DNA of 64,000 bases from Symbiodinium natans (GCA_905221605.1 CAJNDS010002539.1:243501-307500); one strand, 5' to 3'; counted from the stretch's first letter, positions 18,610 through 28,706 are shown. A program made the numbers and translations. Notes: generated from the letters alone by a model not told the origin.

Positions 18610-21075
18610 ATGAGCTCGCCGATGGAGGACGAGATCGTTGTTGCCCTGGACTGGACGCCCAACACCAACCACAGCGGATTCTACGTGGCACAGGTGGCTG
18701 GCCTCTACTCTTCTGCAGGCCTGAAAGTGACTTGGTAGTAGAGGACAGGTAACTTTTAACCTTTTCGAATTAGTAGGATCCCCTTATAATCCCAAAGGTT
18801 AACCATGGTTAACCTTTACTTCCCCCAGGTTACTGGACAGCTAAGGTGAAGCTTTGCTCCGCAGACGCTGGAGATGGGACAACCCCAGCGAGACAAGTGG
18901 CCCAGAGGGCCGCGCATTTTGCCGTGGCCCCATCTGAGAGCGCGGTCTCCTTTGCCACAACGGAGCCTGACACTTTGTCATAGTTGGGTAGCATTTTACA
19001 TTTTTAAGGGCACTTAGTACTAAACCCAATATGGAATAACAAAAACAAACTTTCAATATTATCCCAACCATGAACTAGGACAAGCCCCGGCTGGTTGCCG
19101 TTGCCGCGCTGTTACAGGGAAGTGCCTCGGCTATTTGCACATTGAAGAGCTCGGGCATCGACCGTCCCGCCAAGCTTGCAGGCAAGAGGTACGCCTCCTA
19201 CAATGGGCGCTTTGAGGATCCGATTGTGTCCCGGATGGTCAGCAACGATGGTGGCGATGGTCAAAGCGTGCAATTTCACGGCCTGGATGCTCATGGGTAC
19301 CAGGACGACGACACTATGGGTGCCGGCTCAGTCGTTGCCTCATACCTGGAGAAGGGCAGGTCAGATCTGCCAAAACCCGTTAATTTAGGAGTATACCGCA
19401 GTATACCCTAAATTTCATAATAATGATCCTTCGTAAGAATTAGGAGTATATTCCTAAAATGAAGGTGTTTTGGAAGCTCTGGGCAGGTCAGATTCGACGT
19501 GGATTTTTCCGGCGTGGGAAGGCGTTCTGGCCGAGCGCGCCGGCCAGCACCTTCATTGCTTTGGGTTGGAGGACTACGGAATCCCGTACGGTTACTCCCC
19601 AGTCCTACTTGCTCACCCTGATGATTTGGCACCTCGGCCCCTGTTTCGCCCTAAACCCTAAACCCTAAACCCTAAACCCTAAACCCTAAACCACTGCTTC
19701 AGCCTGAAGACGGTGTCTGAAGTGCTAGAGGTTCCAGGCAAAGTCGATCTTAAACCTTAAACTCTAAACCCCAAACCCCCTAACCGTCCAGCCAAGTCCC
19801 CCAGATCTTCCAAAAGTTCTTCATCCATAGTCAGATTACTGCACTTCACACACATCTTCATAGATAAGGAGTACAGCCTAATTCGTAATCATGATCCTTA
19901 GTCTCAATGAGGGTATACTCCTTAATTAAGGGGGTTTTGGAAGATCTGGGCAAGTCCTGCTGGCACCCTGAACCCTGAACCCTGAACCCTAAACCCTAAA
20001 CCCTAAACCCTAAACCCCAAACCAAGTCCTGCTTGGCACCCAGGTAGGCCCCCAGGCCGAGAGGGTCAAGGCGTTCTTGGCCGCCACGGCCGAAGGCTAC
20101 CGCCGAGCAGCCGCAGGGCCAGAGGAGGCCGCGAAGCTCGGATGGCCTGTAGTACCCTTATTAGGATAGGATTTAGGGTTTTAGGGTTTTAGGGTTTAGG
20201 GTTTAGGGCTTTAGGGTTTTAGGGTTTTAGGGCTTTAGGGTTTAGGGTTAGGGCTTTAGGGGCCTGAATAATTAGAATAGGGTTTGGGGGGGTTAGTATA
20301 GTATAACTATGAAGGGATCCTAACAGAACAATATGAGGAATTGTTCCGACCTGTCTAGTACCCCATTCACTTTTCTGGGTTCTTTTGGCTCCCTTTTTTT
20401 GAAAAAGAAAAAGAGGTTTATTGGTTCCCTTGTAACCCCTTTAAGCCAAAACAAATAAGGGCACCCTATCTCCACAGATTCAGGAGACGGTTCATGCTAG
20501 TAATAGAGCTGTTAACATGATTTTGGGCGAACGAGGAAAGCTTTGGCAAGCTGTGGCCACCCTTCTCTGAAGGATCCGGAGTTGCGAAGCTGCAGAGAAT
20601 GAGCACAGGGGCGGGGAGTTGTTGTTGGGATGCTCTTAGGGTTTAGGGTTTAGGGTTCTTTGGCCGTCCATGAACCTTCTCTATTTTCATTGAAAAGATG
20701 GCAGCAGTTCTTTTCATACATGATATATACATATGTATTTGGGGCCATGGAACCTCGCAAGGTTTCTGGAGGCCTCCAGCTCGTGTATTGCAAAGCAGTT
20801 TCTGACTCCAGATGGCAAGTGGGGCTTCATGGACTCCAAGCGCTGGGATGATTTTGTGAACTTAGTAGCGGATTGAGTGCACTGTACACTTTTTGGGATA
20901 GTAGAATCCCCTATAGAACTGAAAGAAAGTGTACACTTTTTTGGGGCTTATGAACTCGGCAACTAAGGTGAACTTCCTTTGCCTTTCCGGGATCGTGCGT
21001 GACAGGGCCGGTGGGGCCATACCCCGCGAGGCTATCAAGGTGGAGTCTCTCTTCACAAACCACTTCCTCCCTTAG
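18610..21075 (+). CDS. THI5/NMT1-like protein (SsuA/THI5 family), split by introners
   Basis: Exons I can place: 18610-18726, 18846-18968, 19079-19359, 19487 to ~19640, ~20056-20145, ~20811-20855, 20968-21075. The start MSSPMEDEIVVALDWTPNTN carries the family's N-terminal strand with its WTPNTNH block. Later come PSESAVSF, WEGV, IPYGYSPVLLAHPD and FLAATAEGY. The C-terminus is RWDDF spliced to VNFLCLSG...LFTNHFLP and TAG. The family comprises periplasmic-binding-protein-like folds that bind or make pyrimidine precursors of thiamine; I see no basis to choose between the two roles. Four introns are single inverted-repeat elements bounded by direct repeats. Exon 4's 3' end and one middle exon are unresolved, and telomeric tracts fill those introns. 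Confidence 0.75.
18727..18845. mobile_element. Introner, family G (THI5-like intron 1)
   Basis: The intron starts GTGACTTGG and ends CAGCTAAG; exon 2 then begins GTGAAG. GTGA is thus repeated at both ends. Element ends CTTGGTAGTAG and GGACAGCTAAG are inverted repeats. Another copy is at 60953-61050. Confidence 0.8.
18969..19078. mobile_element. Introner with GA donor (THI5-like intron 2)
   Basis: GACA flanks the element (18969-18972 and 19079-19082). Inverted ends are CTTTGTCATAGTTGGG and CCCAACCATGAACTAG. In-frame splicing needs a GA donor and a CTAG acceptor, joining EP to DKPRLVAVAALL. Confidence 0.75.
19360..19486. mobile_element. Introner, family E (THI5-like intron 3)
   Basis: GGGCAGGTCAGAT occurs at 19354-19366 and 19481-19493. 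Splicing from GTCAGATC to GGGCAG keeps one copy and joins EKGR to SDSTWIFPAWEG in frame. Ends resemble other family E copies (CTGCCAAAAC / GTTTTGGAAGCTCTGGG). Confidence 0.85.
19649..19692 (-). repeat. Telomeric tract in THI5-like intron
   Basis: Six CCCTAAA units right after the coding stretch DDLAPRPLF. Confidence 0.9.
19798..19950. mobile_element. MITE family E copy
   Basis: CCCAGATCTTCCAAAAG...TTTTGGAAGATCTGGG, flanked by CAAGTCC on both sides. Confidence 0.85.
19965..20024 (-). repeat. Telomeric tract with 18-bp flanking duplication
   Basis: CAAGTCCTGCTGGCACCC at 19951-19968 and CAAGTCCTGCTTGGCACCC at 20023-20041 bracket CCCTGAA and CCCTAAA units. The left copy of the duplicated site also carries the right-hand CAAGTCC of the adjacent MITE E, so the same site was hit twice. 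Confidence 0.85.
20170..20262 (+). repeat. Degenerate telomeric tract
   Basis: TTTAGGG units mixed with TTTTAGGG and GCTTTAGGG variants. Confidence 0.8.
20856..20967. mobile_element. Introner, family G short form (last THI5-like intron)
   Basis: GTGAACTT occurs at 20856-20863 and 20968-20975. Splicing keeps one copy and joins RWDDF to VNFLCL. Inside, GTGTACACTTTTTTGGGG and CACTGTACACTTTTTGGG repeat directly. Same element type as 27843-27952. Confidence 0.9.
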
Positions 21076-22160
21076 TGGGCGGTCGGCATGGGTTGTTCTT
21101 CAGAAGTGTACAGAGGAGTGTGCTGGGTGCCGTACAGCCGGATGTTGCACCAGGAAAGGCACTTGGTGCATGTACACCCACAGCTTCTACCTCCACGCGT
21201 CGTGCTCCGAATCCCAGGAATGGACATTTTATGCCACTGCTTTGCAGGCAAAGCACAGCTGCACTGGCGTGTTGCGGGGCCTCTTCAGACATCTTCGTGA
21301 CAGGTTGGCAGGTGAAAAAAAAGTGTGCTGCATGATTCGCTGTGGTTGCTTGATGAGGCACTTTGCAACTTCTGCACGAACGCGCTGAGTAGGTGCTGGC
21401 CGTATTTCCTTGCCTCAGGCTGCTTTGATATTTATGGCTTCGGGTGGTCAGGTCTTGTGGTGTTACATTGACGTTGCGTGAGTTTCTGGCCTTTAGGGTT
21501 TAGGGTTTAGGGTTTAGGGTTATTCATCCAGCGCCTATGTCCTTGAAAATGCTCAAGTCACTGCTGCAGTGCAGCCGTTGAGTGTATGTAGTTAGTGCCT
21601 CCCCTAAACTCTAATCTCTAAACCCTAAACCCTAATTCCTAAACCCTAGACCCTAAACCCTAAACCTTAATTCCTAAACCCTAAACCCGAATTCCTAAAC
21701 CCTAAACCCTAATTCCTAAGCCCTAAACCCTAAACCTCGACGTGGGTGACCCTACCACCAGCACTCAATAGAGCACAGGCACCCATGCAGGATCCATGAA
21801 TCCCGAACCTCTGAAGCCAACCCCTAAGCTTAGGGTTTAGGGTTTAGGGTTTAGGGTTTAGGGTTTACGGTTTAGGATTTAGGTTTAGGGTTTAGGGTTT
21901 GGGTTTAGGGTTTAGGGTCTAGGGAGCGACACGTGTAGGACCTGCATGAGAAGACTAGCATGTGCCTAAGTGCATATGATCTCTTCTTTTTAAAGTGTGG
22001 TGCTTTGAAGCCACTGTTGGGGTGATTTACGGCGGCCCCGAAAATTTTAGGGTACCCAAAAGCGAACCAAATTTTCGAGAACCCTAAACCCTAAACCCTA
22101 ACCCCTAAACCCTAAACCCTAAACCCTAAACCCTAAACCTAAACCCTAAATCGTGATTCG
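21076..22160. other. 3' flank of THI5-like gene, telomeric tracts
   Basis: Telomeric tracts: 21493-21522, 21600-21738 (with CCTAATTCCTAAACCC variants), 21831-21924 and 22080-22150. Open frames at 20999-21388 overlap the THI5-like end out of frame and are not called. Confidence 0.5.
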
Positions 22161-22244
22161 TTCAGAATCGGTGAATGCCAGGGTGAGGTCAGCGGCTGGG
22201 TCGTCCTGGACGATATTAACCTGTCCATCGCGGACGAATCTCAG
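22161..22244 (+). CDS. HAD-like gene, LDD motif exon
   Basis: Reads FRIGECQGEVSG, then WVVLDDINLSIADESQ, and ends CAG|GTGGGC, a good donor. GWVxLDDxxL is the acidic motif near the C-terminus of HAD proteins of the DxDGVL/SxWR type. If it belongs with the exons at 11279 and 15292, the whole THI5-like gene lies in an intron of this gene on the same strand. A second HAD gene or pseudogene piece is the alternative. Confidence 0.45.
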
Positions 22245-22268
22245 GTGGGCCCCTTTTGGGGACCCAGC

Positions 22269-22352
22269 CTTAGGGTTTAGGGTTTGGGGTTTGGGGTTTA
22301 GAGTTTGGGGTTTAGGGTTTAGGGTTTGGGGTTTAGGGTTTAGCGTTTAGGG
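22269..22352 (+). repeat. Degenerate telomeric tract
   Basis: TTTAGGG and TTTGGGG units mixed, immediately 3' of the HAD-like exon. Confidence 0.85.
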
Positions 22353-22875
22353 AGTGCACCCTGACAAGTTGGTCCTCTGAAGCACAAAGAGATTCGAGAT
22401 TGCCCCTTCAATAAATTCACTGTCCTTGAAGGGTGGATGCGCATGTTTGGCTTACCTACCTCGCCCTCAACCGATATGTAAACATTCGGCATGCCCTTCA
22501 AGATTATCCAGATTCCGAGAAGTAGAAACGTACATATTCAAACTCGTACGGAATGACGTTAATTTGCATTCTTGGTTGGCATGAGAACATGTGTATAGAT
22601 ATATAGATATTGTCTATACACTCTATGGTTCAGTATTTGATCAATGTTTTGCCTAGCAAACGCCTTCTTTGCCTAGCGAGCCCAAAAGAATTCAAGCTTC
22701 CCCAGAGATGTTCCCGAAAAGTCTGGATTTGTGGATTTCCTCGCCATGGCCTTGGCCAATTATGCGTTAACCCTAAACCCTAAACCCTAAACCCTAAGAT
22801 GTTGATTTTCAAGTGAGGGGAGCATCCCTGGCAACAAAAAACGAAGTGCCGATGGTTTTGTCGGCCCTCCTAAAC

Positions 22876-22953
22876 ATTGGAGGTTCATGGGCAGTTATAA
22901 GGTGGCAACTATACTCATAACCTTAGTTAGTGTACTTCTAGCCTCCAAGTAAG
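22876..22953. mobile_element. MITE family B, short copy
   Basis: ATTGGAGGTTCATGGGCAGT...CTAGCCTCCAAGT, with core GGTGGCAACTATACTCATAA. Confidence 0.7.
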
Positions 22954-24027
22954 CATTGGAGATGAGCTAGTTTGTCCGTGGGCGTCCTGCCGTGCGCAAG
23001 CGTGAGATAGCCTGCAGAGGCAAAGAAGGCAGCCAACAAGTCAACCCCGATGGGTCCGCACCATGCAGGGGGCCTCAGCACTGGAGATTAGGGTTGAGGG
23101 TTTAGGATTTAGGGTTTGGGGTTGAGAGTGGGGCTCCTCTGGGAAGGTGATGAGAGTTGATACGGGGGTCCTAAACGATGATCCGCCGAGGTGTCGGGCC
23201 GTAGGTGGATGGGGCGCGTGCCCCACCAAACCCCCCGCACCGGCCTCAACCCACCCTTCAATCCCACCTTGTTCTTCTGGTGCCTGGTCTGCACATGAGC
23301 CTGTTACAACAGCATCCCGAAAAGGGAATGGTTGCACAATGCCTCTCAAAGCCCTGACTTGCCATCAAGCAGCACCTTCATAGTCACACCCGCGATCTTG
23401 GGTTGCTTCGCCGCTGGGCAGGCCGAGGCCAGCCGCGTAGCGAGAAAATGAAATGAAATGGGGAGAAGGGGCGGGTAGGATTTAATATTTAATGGAACGA
23501 TGACTCAATAGGCTCCTATGCCAGGACTTCTTGCCCTTAGCAAGATCACTTCGTACGTGCCGAAGTAGACGGATAGGGCGGCCCTAGGGCGCGTGTCTCT
23601 TGATTCCCTCATGATTTGAACCACTTTGCTCAAGAGAGAGCCGCCTTCTTGAGCGGAGCGCATGCGTGGCCGCAGATTTGGGTAGTTGGTGTACCATCGA
23701 AAACCACTGCTCTAGAACTGTGCTGAACTGTAGGGAATTGTTTCAGCCGGCCTGCGAACGAGCGCTTCATTTATGGCGACTTCGTGTCCGTGGCGTGCTG
23801 ACTGGGAGGCTGTCTGCAAACAGTCACCTGGGGGGTGTTGGGCTCCAGTAGCCACGGGCACTTGCAAGCAGAAAGCCATTCTCCGATGCTTGGCAGCATG
23901 AGACTGCGACATCCTGCGGCCATGTACTTCTACAAAGAGTGAGAGTCGGAGTTCCTTGAGTACTTTTTGCTTATGAACACCCCCCCCCCACCCCCAAAAA
24001 AAATAAAAATATAAAATAATAATAATA

Positions 24028-24058
<31 letters not shown>

Positions 24059-24196
24059 TACTTCGAACATCCCCACCACTCTGGGTAAAGATACTCTGGG
24101 GTTGGGCACTCCAGGGCACTCCAGGGACACTCTGCGAGTGGGCATTCCGGGCCCCAAGGGACACTCTGGGGTTGGGCACTCCAGGAGGGTGGGGAA
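22954..24196. other. No assigned gene
   Basis: Few telomeric repeats. There is a 186-bp open frame at 23666-23851 and antisense frames through 23041-24179, none with a recognised domain. A (TA)n run lies at 24027-24050, and direct repeats of GGGTTGGGCACTCCAGG at 24096-24186. Confidence 0.4.
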
Positions 24197-24273
24197 CAAC
24201 TATTCTTCCTTATAAGGGTAATATAGGGATTATAATCTATTTTTTGTGGGGGTTCTTAAGCAAGTAGTAGTTG
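24197..24273. mobile_element. MITE family D, right part
   Basis: TTCTTCCTTATAAGGGTAAT...GGGGGTTCTTAAGCAAGTAG. Confidence 0.65.
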
Positions 24274-24410
24274 ATGATGTCAGGAAAGCACCTCCAGCTC
24301 GAACTGGCATACTGGAAGGTGCCGAACTCGGCAAGACGGAGAGCATGAAGTTAGTCGGCAACGCCAGCATCTAACTCGTCTAACCTCTCCCTCCCCAACA
24401 CCCACCCCTT

Positions 24411-24433
24411 CCCTAAACCCTAAACCCTAAACC
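24411..24433 (-). repeat. Telomeric tract with 8-bp flanking duplication
   Basis: CCCCTTCC at 24405-24412 and 24432-24439; the right copy is followed by AG, a possible splice acceptor. Confidence 0.75.
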
Positions 24434-24750
24434 CCTTCCAGTCTCAAATGCCTTCACCCAGAAGACGAGACGCATCTGGAAACCTCTTAAAGGCACGGCG
24501 CCAGGACCTACAGAAGCAGAGCGAGGCCGCTATGTCTCAGGCGCCGGGTCTTGGGGAGGGTTTAGGGTCTAGGGCCTGGGCTCAACAAAACGGGTTTAGA
24601 GCTTAGTGGGGCCTGGGGATCTTCATCCCACTGCAAGGCATTTGCAGGCCTCGGATTCCAACCCTAAACCCCCTAAACCCCCTAAACCCCCTAAACCGGG
24701 TAGAAGCAGTAGGCCTATGGTCTAATGGTGGACCTTGCCTCCTGCCAAAG

Positions 24751-24822
24751 ATGGATGCGTTCGATGTCGAGATCCGACAGCGCGAGGCAAAATGGTGGCT
24801 CGAGCTGAAGCTCCCTGGTTGA
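24751..24822 (+). CDS. Unassigned exon-like segment
   Basis: MDAFDVEIRQREAKWW followed by LELKLPG, ending TGA or at CCTG|GTTGAAC. Charged and helical in character. It follows CCAAAG, a possible acceptor. Not recognised. Confidence 0.25.
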   Translation: MDAFDVEIRQREAKWWLELKLPG

Positions 24823-24832
24823 ACAAGAGATC

Positions 24833-24930
24833 CCTAAACCCTAGCCCTAAACCCTAAACCCTAAACCCTAAACCCTAGCCCTAAACCCTAAACCCTAACC
24901 CTAGCCCTAAGCCCTAAACCCTAAACCCTA
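24833..24930 (-). repeat. Telomeric tract with CCCTAGC variants
   Basis: CCCTAAA units interspersed with CCCTAGC and CCCTAAG. Confidence 0.9.
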
Positions 24931-24971
24931 AGGGGTGTTATTGACATCAGACAAGGCTTCGGCCTGATCTG

Positions 24972-25160
24972 TATGGGGGTTTTGAAAAGAAGGGACCCCT
25001 AATTCACACCCCCAGGTAGGGTTTAGGGTTTAGGGTTTAGGGTTTAGGGTTTAGGGTTTAGGGTTTAGGGTTTAGGGTTTAGGGTTTAGGGTTGGATTCC
25101 CTTACAATATAATAAGGTCCCCAATATGGCATCATTTAATTTCGGAAACCCCAATATCCC
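24972..25160. mobile_element. MITE family J copy split by a telomeric tract
   Basis: Left GGGGGTTTTGAAAAGAAGGG, right TTTCGGAAACCCCAATA. A TTTAGGG tract (25017-25093) interrupts it at GGTA|GG; the uninterrupted copy at 31524 has AAAGGTAGGATTCCCTTA there. Confidence 0.75.
25017..25093 (+). repeat. Telomeric tract (TTTAGGG)n inside MITE J
   Basis: Eleven perfect units. Confidence 0.95.
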
Positions 25161-25329
25161 TTGGTGAATTAAGGGATGTTCCTGAAATTCGGCGAAAGCA
25201 AGGATCCTTTTGGGAATATTCCTGATTTGAGAGAGCTTGTGCTGGGTAGGTTGCTGAAAGCTGTTGGGGCACTTGGCACCCCGACAACCCTGCCTCCCAG
25301 GAGAAGAGAAGCCCTGAAGAACCCTAAGC

Positions 25330-25455
25330 ACCCGAAACCCTAAACCCTAAACCCTAAACCCTAAACCCTAAACCCTAAACCCTAAACCCTAAACCCTAAA
25401 CCCTAAACCCTAAACCCTAAACCCTAAACCCTAGCCCTAGACCCTACAACCCTCC
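25330..25455 (-). repeat. Telomeric tract (CCCTAAA)n
   Basis: About 16 perfect units plus degenerate end, one of the longest perfect tracts in the window. Confidence 0.95.
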
Positions 25456-25636
25456 CAGGCCCCAAGCTGCCACGGCCACGATGGAGCTCGAGGTGTCCTT
25501 GGTCGCCTTTCGGGGCTTTTCGGGGTGTTCCGGTTCCCCAGGGTTTACGGTTTAGGGTTTAGGGTTTAGGGTTTAGGGTTTAGGGACTGTGCCCAGCTGC
25601 CGGCAGAGAAGTCTGGGCTCGAAAGGGCTGAGGGTT

Positions 25637-25765
25637 CATACTTGGAGGTCTCATGGGGGGTAGCTAGAAGTAGGGATCTTATAACAGTATAAAACTATAC
25701 CCTAAACCCTAAACCCTAAACCCTAAACCAAACCCTCGGGTACGTATAACCCTACAAATAACCTA
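25637..25765. mobile_element. MITE family B copy with telomeric insertion
   Basis: CTTGGAGGTCTCATGGGGGG at the left and GGGTACGTATAACCCTAC at the right. CCCTAAA units (25697-25737) extend from the internal ACTATACCC. Confidence 0.65.
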
Positions 25766-25860
25766 AGGCAATTTTGGAGTTCACAGGGTACAGGGTGCTC
25801 CTGTGCCCTTGTCGGCCGGCTCCGGCCTTGCTCCAATGACCCCCCCACCCCCAGCAATGA

Positions 25861-25957
25861 CCCAAAGAGCCCAATACCCCTTGAGGAATATCCCTTAAAT
25901 CATATTTAGGATCCCTAATGTAATTTGAGGTGTATTTCTCAATTATTGGGCTCTCTG
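25861..25957. mobile_element. MITE family A copy
   Basis: CCCAAAGAGCCCAATACCCC...TTATTGGGCTCTCTG. Confidence 0.8.
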
Positions 25958-26040
25958 CCTGCAGCGTGCTCTTTGAAAGCCCGAAGCCGCTTCGTCGCTG
26001 CCTTGTGTGGGTGAAGGTGTCGACAGCCGAAAGCCGATAT

Positions 26041-26353
26041 GAAACTCCCTTGACTAAGGAACTTACCTTAAACAATATCGGATCCCTATATATGATTTGA
26101 GGTATATTCCTTAATGAAGGCTATGGGGCATTGGGCTCTTTGGGTGAATTTCGGCGCTAGTACGGGCGGGTTGTGCCCGAGGTAGCAATGTCTGGACTTT
26201 TTTGCCGCTGGGCGGCAGTCTAGCCCTGGACCCGAACCTGGCATCCTACCCCCCTATTTTTCTACAGAGCTCGCGTCTAGCTATAATGCCCCTTAATTAA
26301 GGAATATACCGTAAGTCGTAGTAAGGATCCCTATATGATTTAAGGGTATACCT
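26041..26353. mobile_element. Two partial MITE family A copies
   Basis: 26041-26143 keeps the core and the right end TTGGGCTCTTTGGG. 26283-26353 keeps only the left core CCCCTTAATTAAGGAATAT and the centre. Confidence 0.65.
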
Positions 26354-26560
26354 GAAGAACCCCAAACCCGCTTTTTTGGTGGGTTCTTAGTCTATAAATC
26401 CCCTTATAGGATTCTAACAAAAAACTAGGTTTTGGGTTTAAGGTACTACTTATTTCAGGGGTCCAAAGGGCTCTCTTTTTCAGGCGACCCAAGATCGACT
26501 CGAGAGCCTGTTGCGGCTGCGGGTGCGTCTGCTGGAAGACGGCCAGAGGCCGGCAGAACT

Positions 26561-26680
26561 AACCCTAAGGGTCCATGTACACTTGTTATTATATGCTTGG
26601 GCCCAAAAGTCCCCATGTAGCAAGTACTTTCTGGCCCAAGTTTTCCCTATTTAGCTATTTAGGTACATGGACCCTTAGGG
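26561..26680. mobile_element. MITE family H copy
   Basis: CCCTAAGGGTCCATGTACAC at the left and TAGGTACATGGACCCTTAGG at the right. Other copies: 35290-35402, 53143-53221. Confidence 0.8.
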
Positions 26681-26983
26681 TAAGCAATTGCGGTTCCCCT
26701 GACCCATGCCTTGGTACTCTCTCTCACTGTCTCTCTGTCTCTCGCTCTCTCACTCTCTCTCCCTCCCTCCCCCTCCTTGGGGACCAAATGAACCCTAAAC
26801 GGGATTTTGGTTCATGGACCCGAATCGGGCTTATCGTAGTATGGGGTATATGACCCCCATCGTGCCTAGAGCCTCGAGTCCTGGAGCCGTGGCAAGAATC
26901 TGTAGCGCAAAGCCCCACAAACCCTTCTATAAAGCCCATGCTAGCTCCATAAACCCAATAAGCCCTATAAACCCTACACCATA

Positions 26984-26988
26984 TGCAC

Positions 26989-27021
<33 letters not shown>

Positions 27022-27030
27022 ATATATACA
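26984..27030. repeat. (TA)n / (TATACA)n microsatellite
   Basis: Runs of TATATA with CATATACATA interruptions. Confidence 0.9.
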
Positions 27031-27351
27031 TATTTTTCTATAAACCCTATGAACCCTGTCACATGAGCCCAGATCACTGGCTTGTGCAGGCTGCCGTTGA
27101 TGCACCTGACCGCGACATCGGAGCTGGAGGTCTGCACCCTTAGATGGCTAGCATATGTGCATATCTACACTACAGCAAGATGCCATGTACATTTATATAA
27201 CAAATATCATGACCTAGTACATCGTATAATGTATAATGTATAACACATCTAAGAATAGCAATAGTTCTTAATATGCATGTTGAGGTTCTGAGGGCTTCGT
27301 GTGGCCTGCATGCCTCCATTCCTCTTTTGCAAATGACCGTAGCAAGTCAGG

Positions 27352-27402
27352 TTTCGGGTTTAGGGCTTAGGGTTTAGGGTTTAGGGTTTATAGGGTTTAG
27401 GG
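27352..27402 (+). repeat. Telomeric tract (TTTAGGG)n
   Basis: TTTAGGG units with GGGCTTAGGG and TTTATAGGG variants, directly upstream of the first CCCH exon-like segment. Confidence 0.85.
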
Positions 27403-28637
27403 TCAGACGCCCGCTGAAGCCAAGGCAGCTTCTTCCGACCTCTCACCGGGCGACGGCAATTCGCCGGACCCAACCTCCGACAGTTCAACAGTCGGCAATG
27501 GAATCTTGGGAGCCCACTGGTGCCCTTGTGCCCTGTTTGTTGTTTCTTGGCTCACTCTAAAGTAAACGCGCAACCAGCTCACAGAATGGTACCCTCAAAG
27601 TAAGATGGTCATTGGGTTACCAAGGAGTCCAAGCCGGGTCTGAAGTGTCAGGAGTACGTGAGATGCACTCAACTTCAAGCGAGTCTGCAGATTCGCCAGC
27701 GCACGTGACCGGCTTGCGTGGCTCGTGGCGCGCAGAGGAGCCAATGCTCCTGGACCCCTTGACATGCAGCGAGGCAGATCCTTCGGTGAAGGGTGCCACG
27801 AGGCCTGACCTTCCCAACGTCCCCGCGTACGTAAGCATTGCAGACCCTGGGTAGCTGAATGAGCACACTTTACACTTTTTGGGATACTACAATATCACCT
27901 TGTAGAACTGCAAGTGAACACCTTTTGGGGGCTTATGAACTCAGCAACTAAGGACCTAAGCATCGGCTCGAGGGAACACGGGGTGAGCTGCCGGCCCTGC
28001 AGTTTCTTTCATAGCCCCGGTGGCTGCTCCAGAGGCAGCTGGGTGGGACCTTACATACCACTTTACGACTTTATCAGTTTTGGGGTTCCTCTAATCATTC
28101 TAATTTCCTCTATACTTTCATATTATTAGGGGAGCTAAAAGTTAAAGCTTTTTTTATTGGGGTGTTTACTAAGAGCAACCAAGGCAAGAGCTGCAGGTTT
28201 TGCCACCTTTGCTCAGCCGGCATCGCCAAGAAGCGCCGGGTCAAGCTGCGAATCGGGGTCGCTATATCCTCCTTGGAATTTTGTTGTTGTTTACAAATTT
28301 TCGTTTATATAGAACCCAAGAGGATATTAAACATGTTATGTTTATTAAGGTTCTAAGGGGAGAAAAAAGGTCAAGAGCGCAGCGCAGCTGGAGGAATCTT
28401 GGCTGTTCGGTGGCCCGCTTGCTGGCAGGTAGCACCCAGATCTGCCAAAAAGCCCTTAGAATTAAGGAATAGACCCAAACTCAGAATCATGCTCCTTAGT
28501 ATAAAGTCGGGTATTCTCTTGAATTTCAGGGGTTTGGAAGATCGGGGCATGTAGTGGGCAGGCGAAGATGAGACATGGGGCAGTTTGGTTGTGTAGTCGA
28601 CCACGAGGCGCATGTGAAAGCCACCCCAACATAGTCT
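27403..28637 (+). CDS. CCCH-type zinc-finger protein, split by introners
   Basis: Exons I can place: an N-terminal stretch including 27612-27842 (start not fixed; low-complexity SSDLSPGDGNSPD from ~27440 may be earlier), 27953-28034, 28184-28239, 28370-28428 and possibly 28555-28637. Joined, they give SIADLSIGSREHG, then a finger C-x8-C-x5-C-x3-H (C at CSFF, C at CSRG, CRFCH), then a basic KKRRVKSAAQLEE tail. This arrangement, a CCCH finger followed at once by HLC and basic residues, is common in dinoflagellate proteins of unknown role; RNA binding is likely from the finger type. Donors by in-frame splicing are GA, GC and GT. The C-terminus is uncertain. Confidence 0.65.
27843..27952. mobile_element. 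Introner with GA donor (CCCH gene)
   Basis: GACC at both ends (27843-27846, 27953-27956). The interior matches the last THI5-like intron (ACTTTTTGGGATA, GGGGGCTTATGAACTCAGCA, ACTAAG end). Splicing joins VSIA to DLSIGSREHG. Confidence 0.85.
28035..28183. mobile_element. Introner-like intron with GC donor (CCCH gene)
   Basis: GGCA at 28034-28037 and 28183-28186. Splicing AGAG to GCAAGAGC restores the zinc-finger spacing (CSRGKSC). Terminal inverted repeats are weak. Confidence 0.7.
28240..28369. mobile_element. Introner, family N (CCCH gene)
   Basis: GGTCAAG at 28239-28245 and 28369-28375. GT donor, AAAAAAG acceptor. The interior matches the free copy at 5103-5205. Confidence 0.85.
28429..28561. 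mobile_element. Introner, family E (CCCH gene)
   Basis: CCCAGATCTGCCAAAAAGCC at the left and GGGGTTTGGAAGATCGGGG at the right, with GGCAGGTAG and GGCATGTAG outside them. Confidence 0.7.
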
Positions 28638-28706
28638 GACCCCCAAACCCTAAAACCCCAAGCCCTAAATACCGGCAGAAGGGCACATAAGCACATATCC
28701 TACGTA

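Noticed and set aside
18610-18738. THI5-like exon 1 as a complete short protein ending at TGG TAG
   Set aside because: The stop lies inside an inverted-repeat intron; joining 18726 to 18846 continues the conserved family sequence.
24310-24360. Dehydrogenase fragment suggested by the reading KTESMKLVGNASI
   Set aside because: Only about 13 residues resemble such families, and no neighbouring exon supports it.
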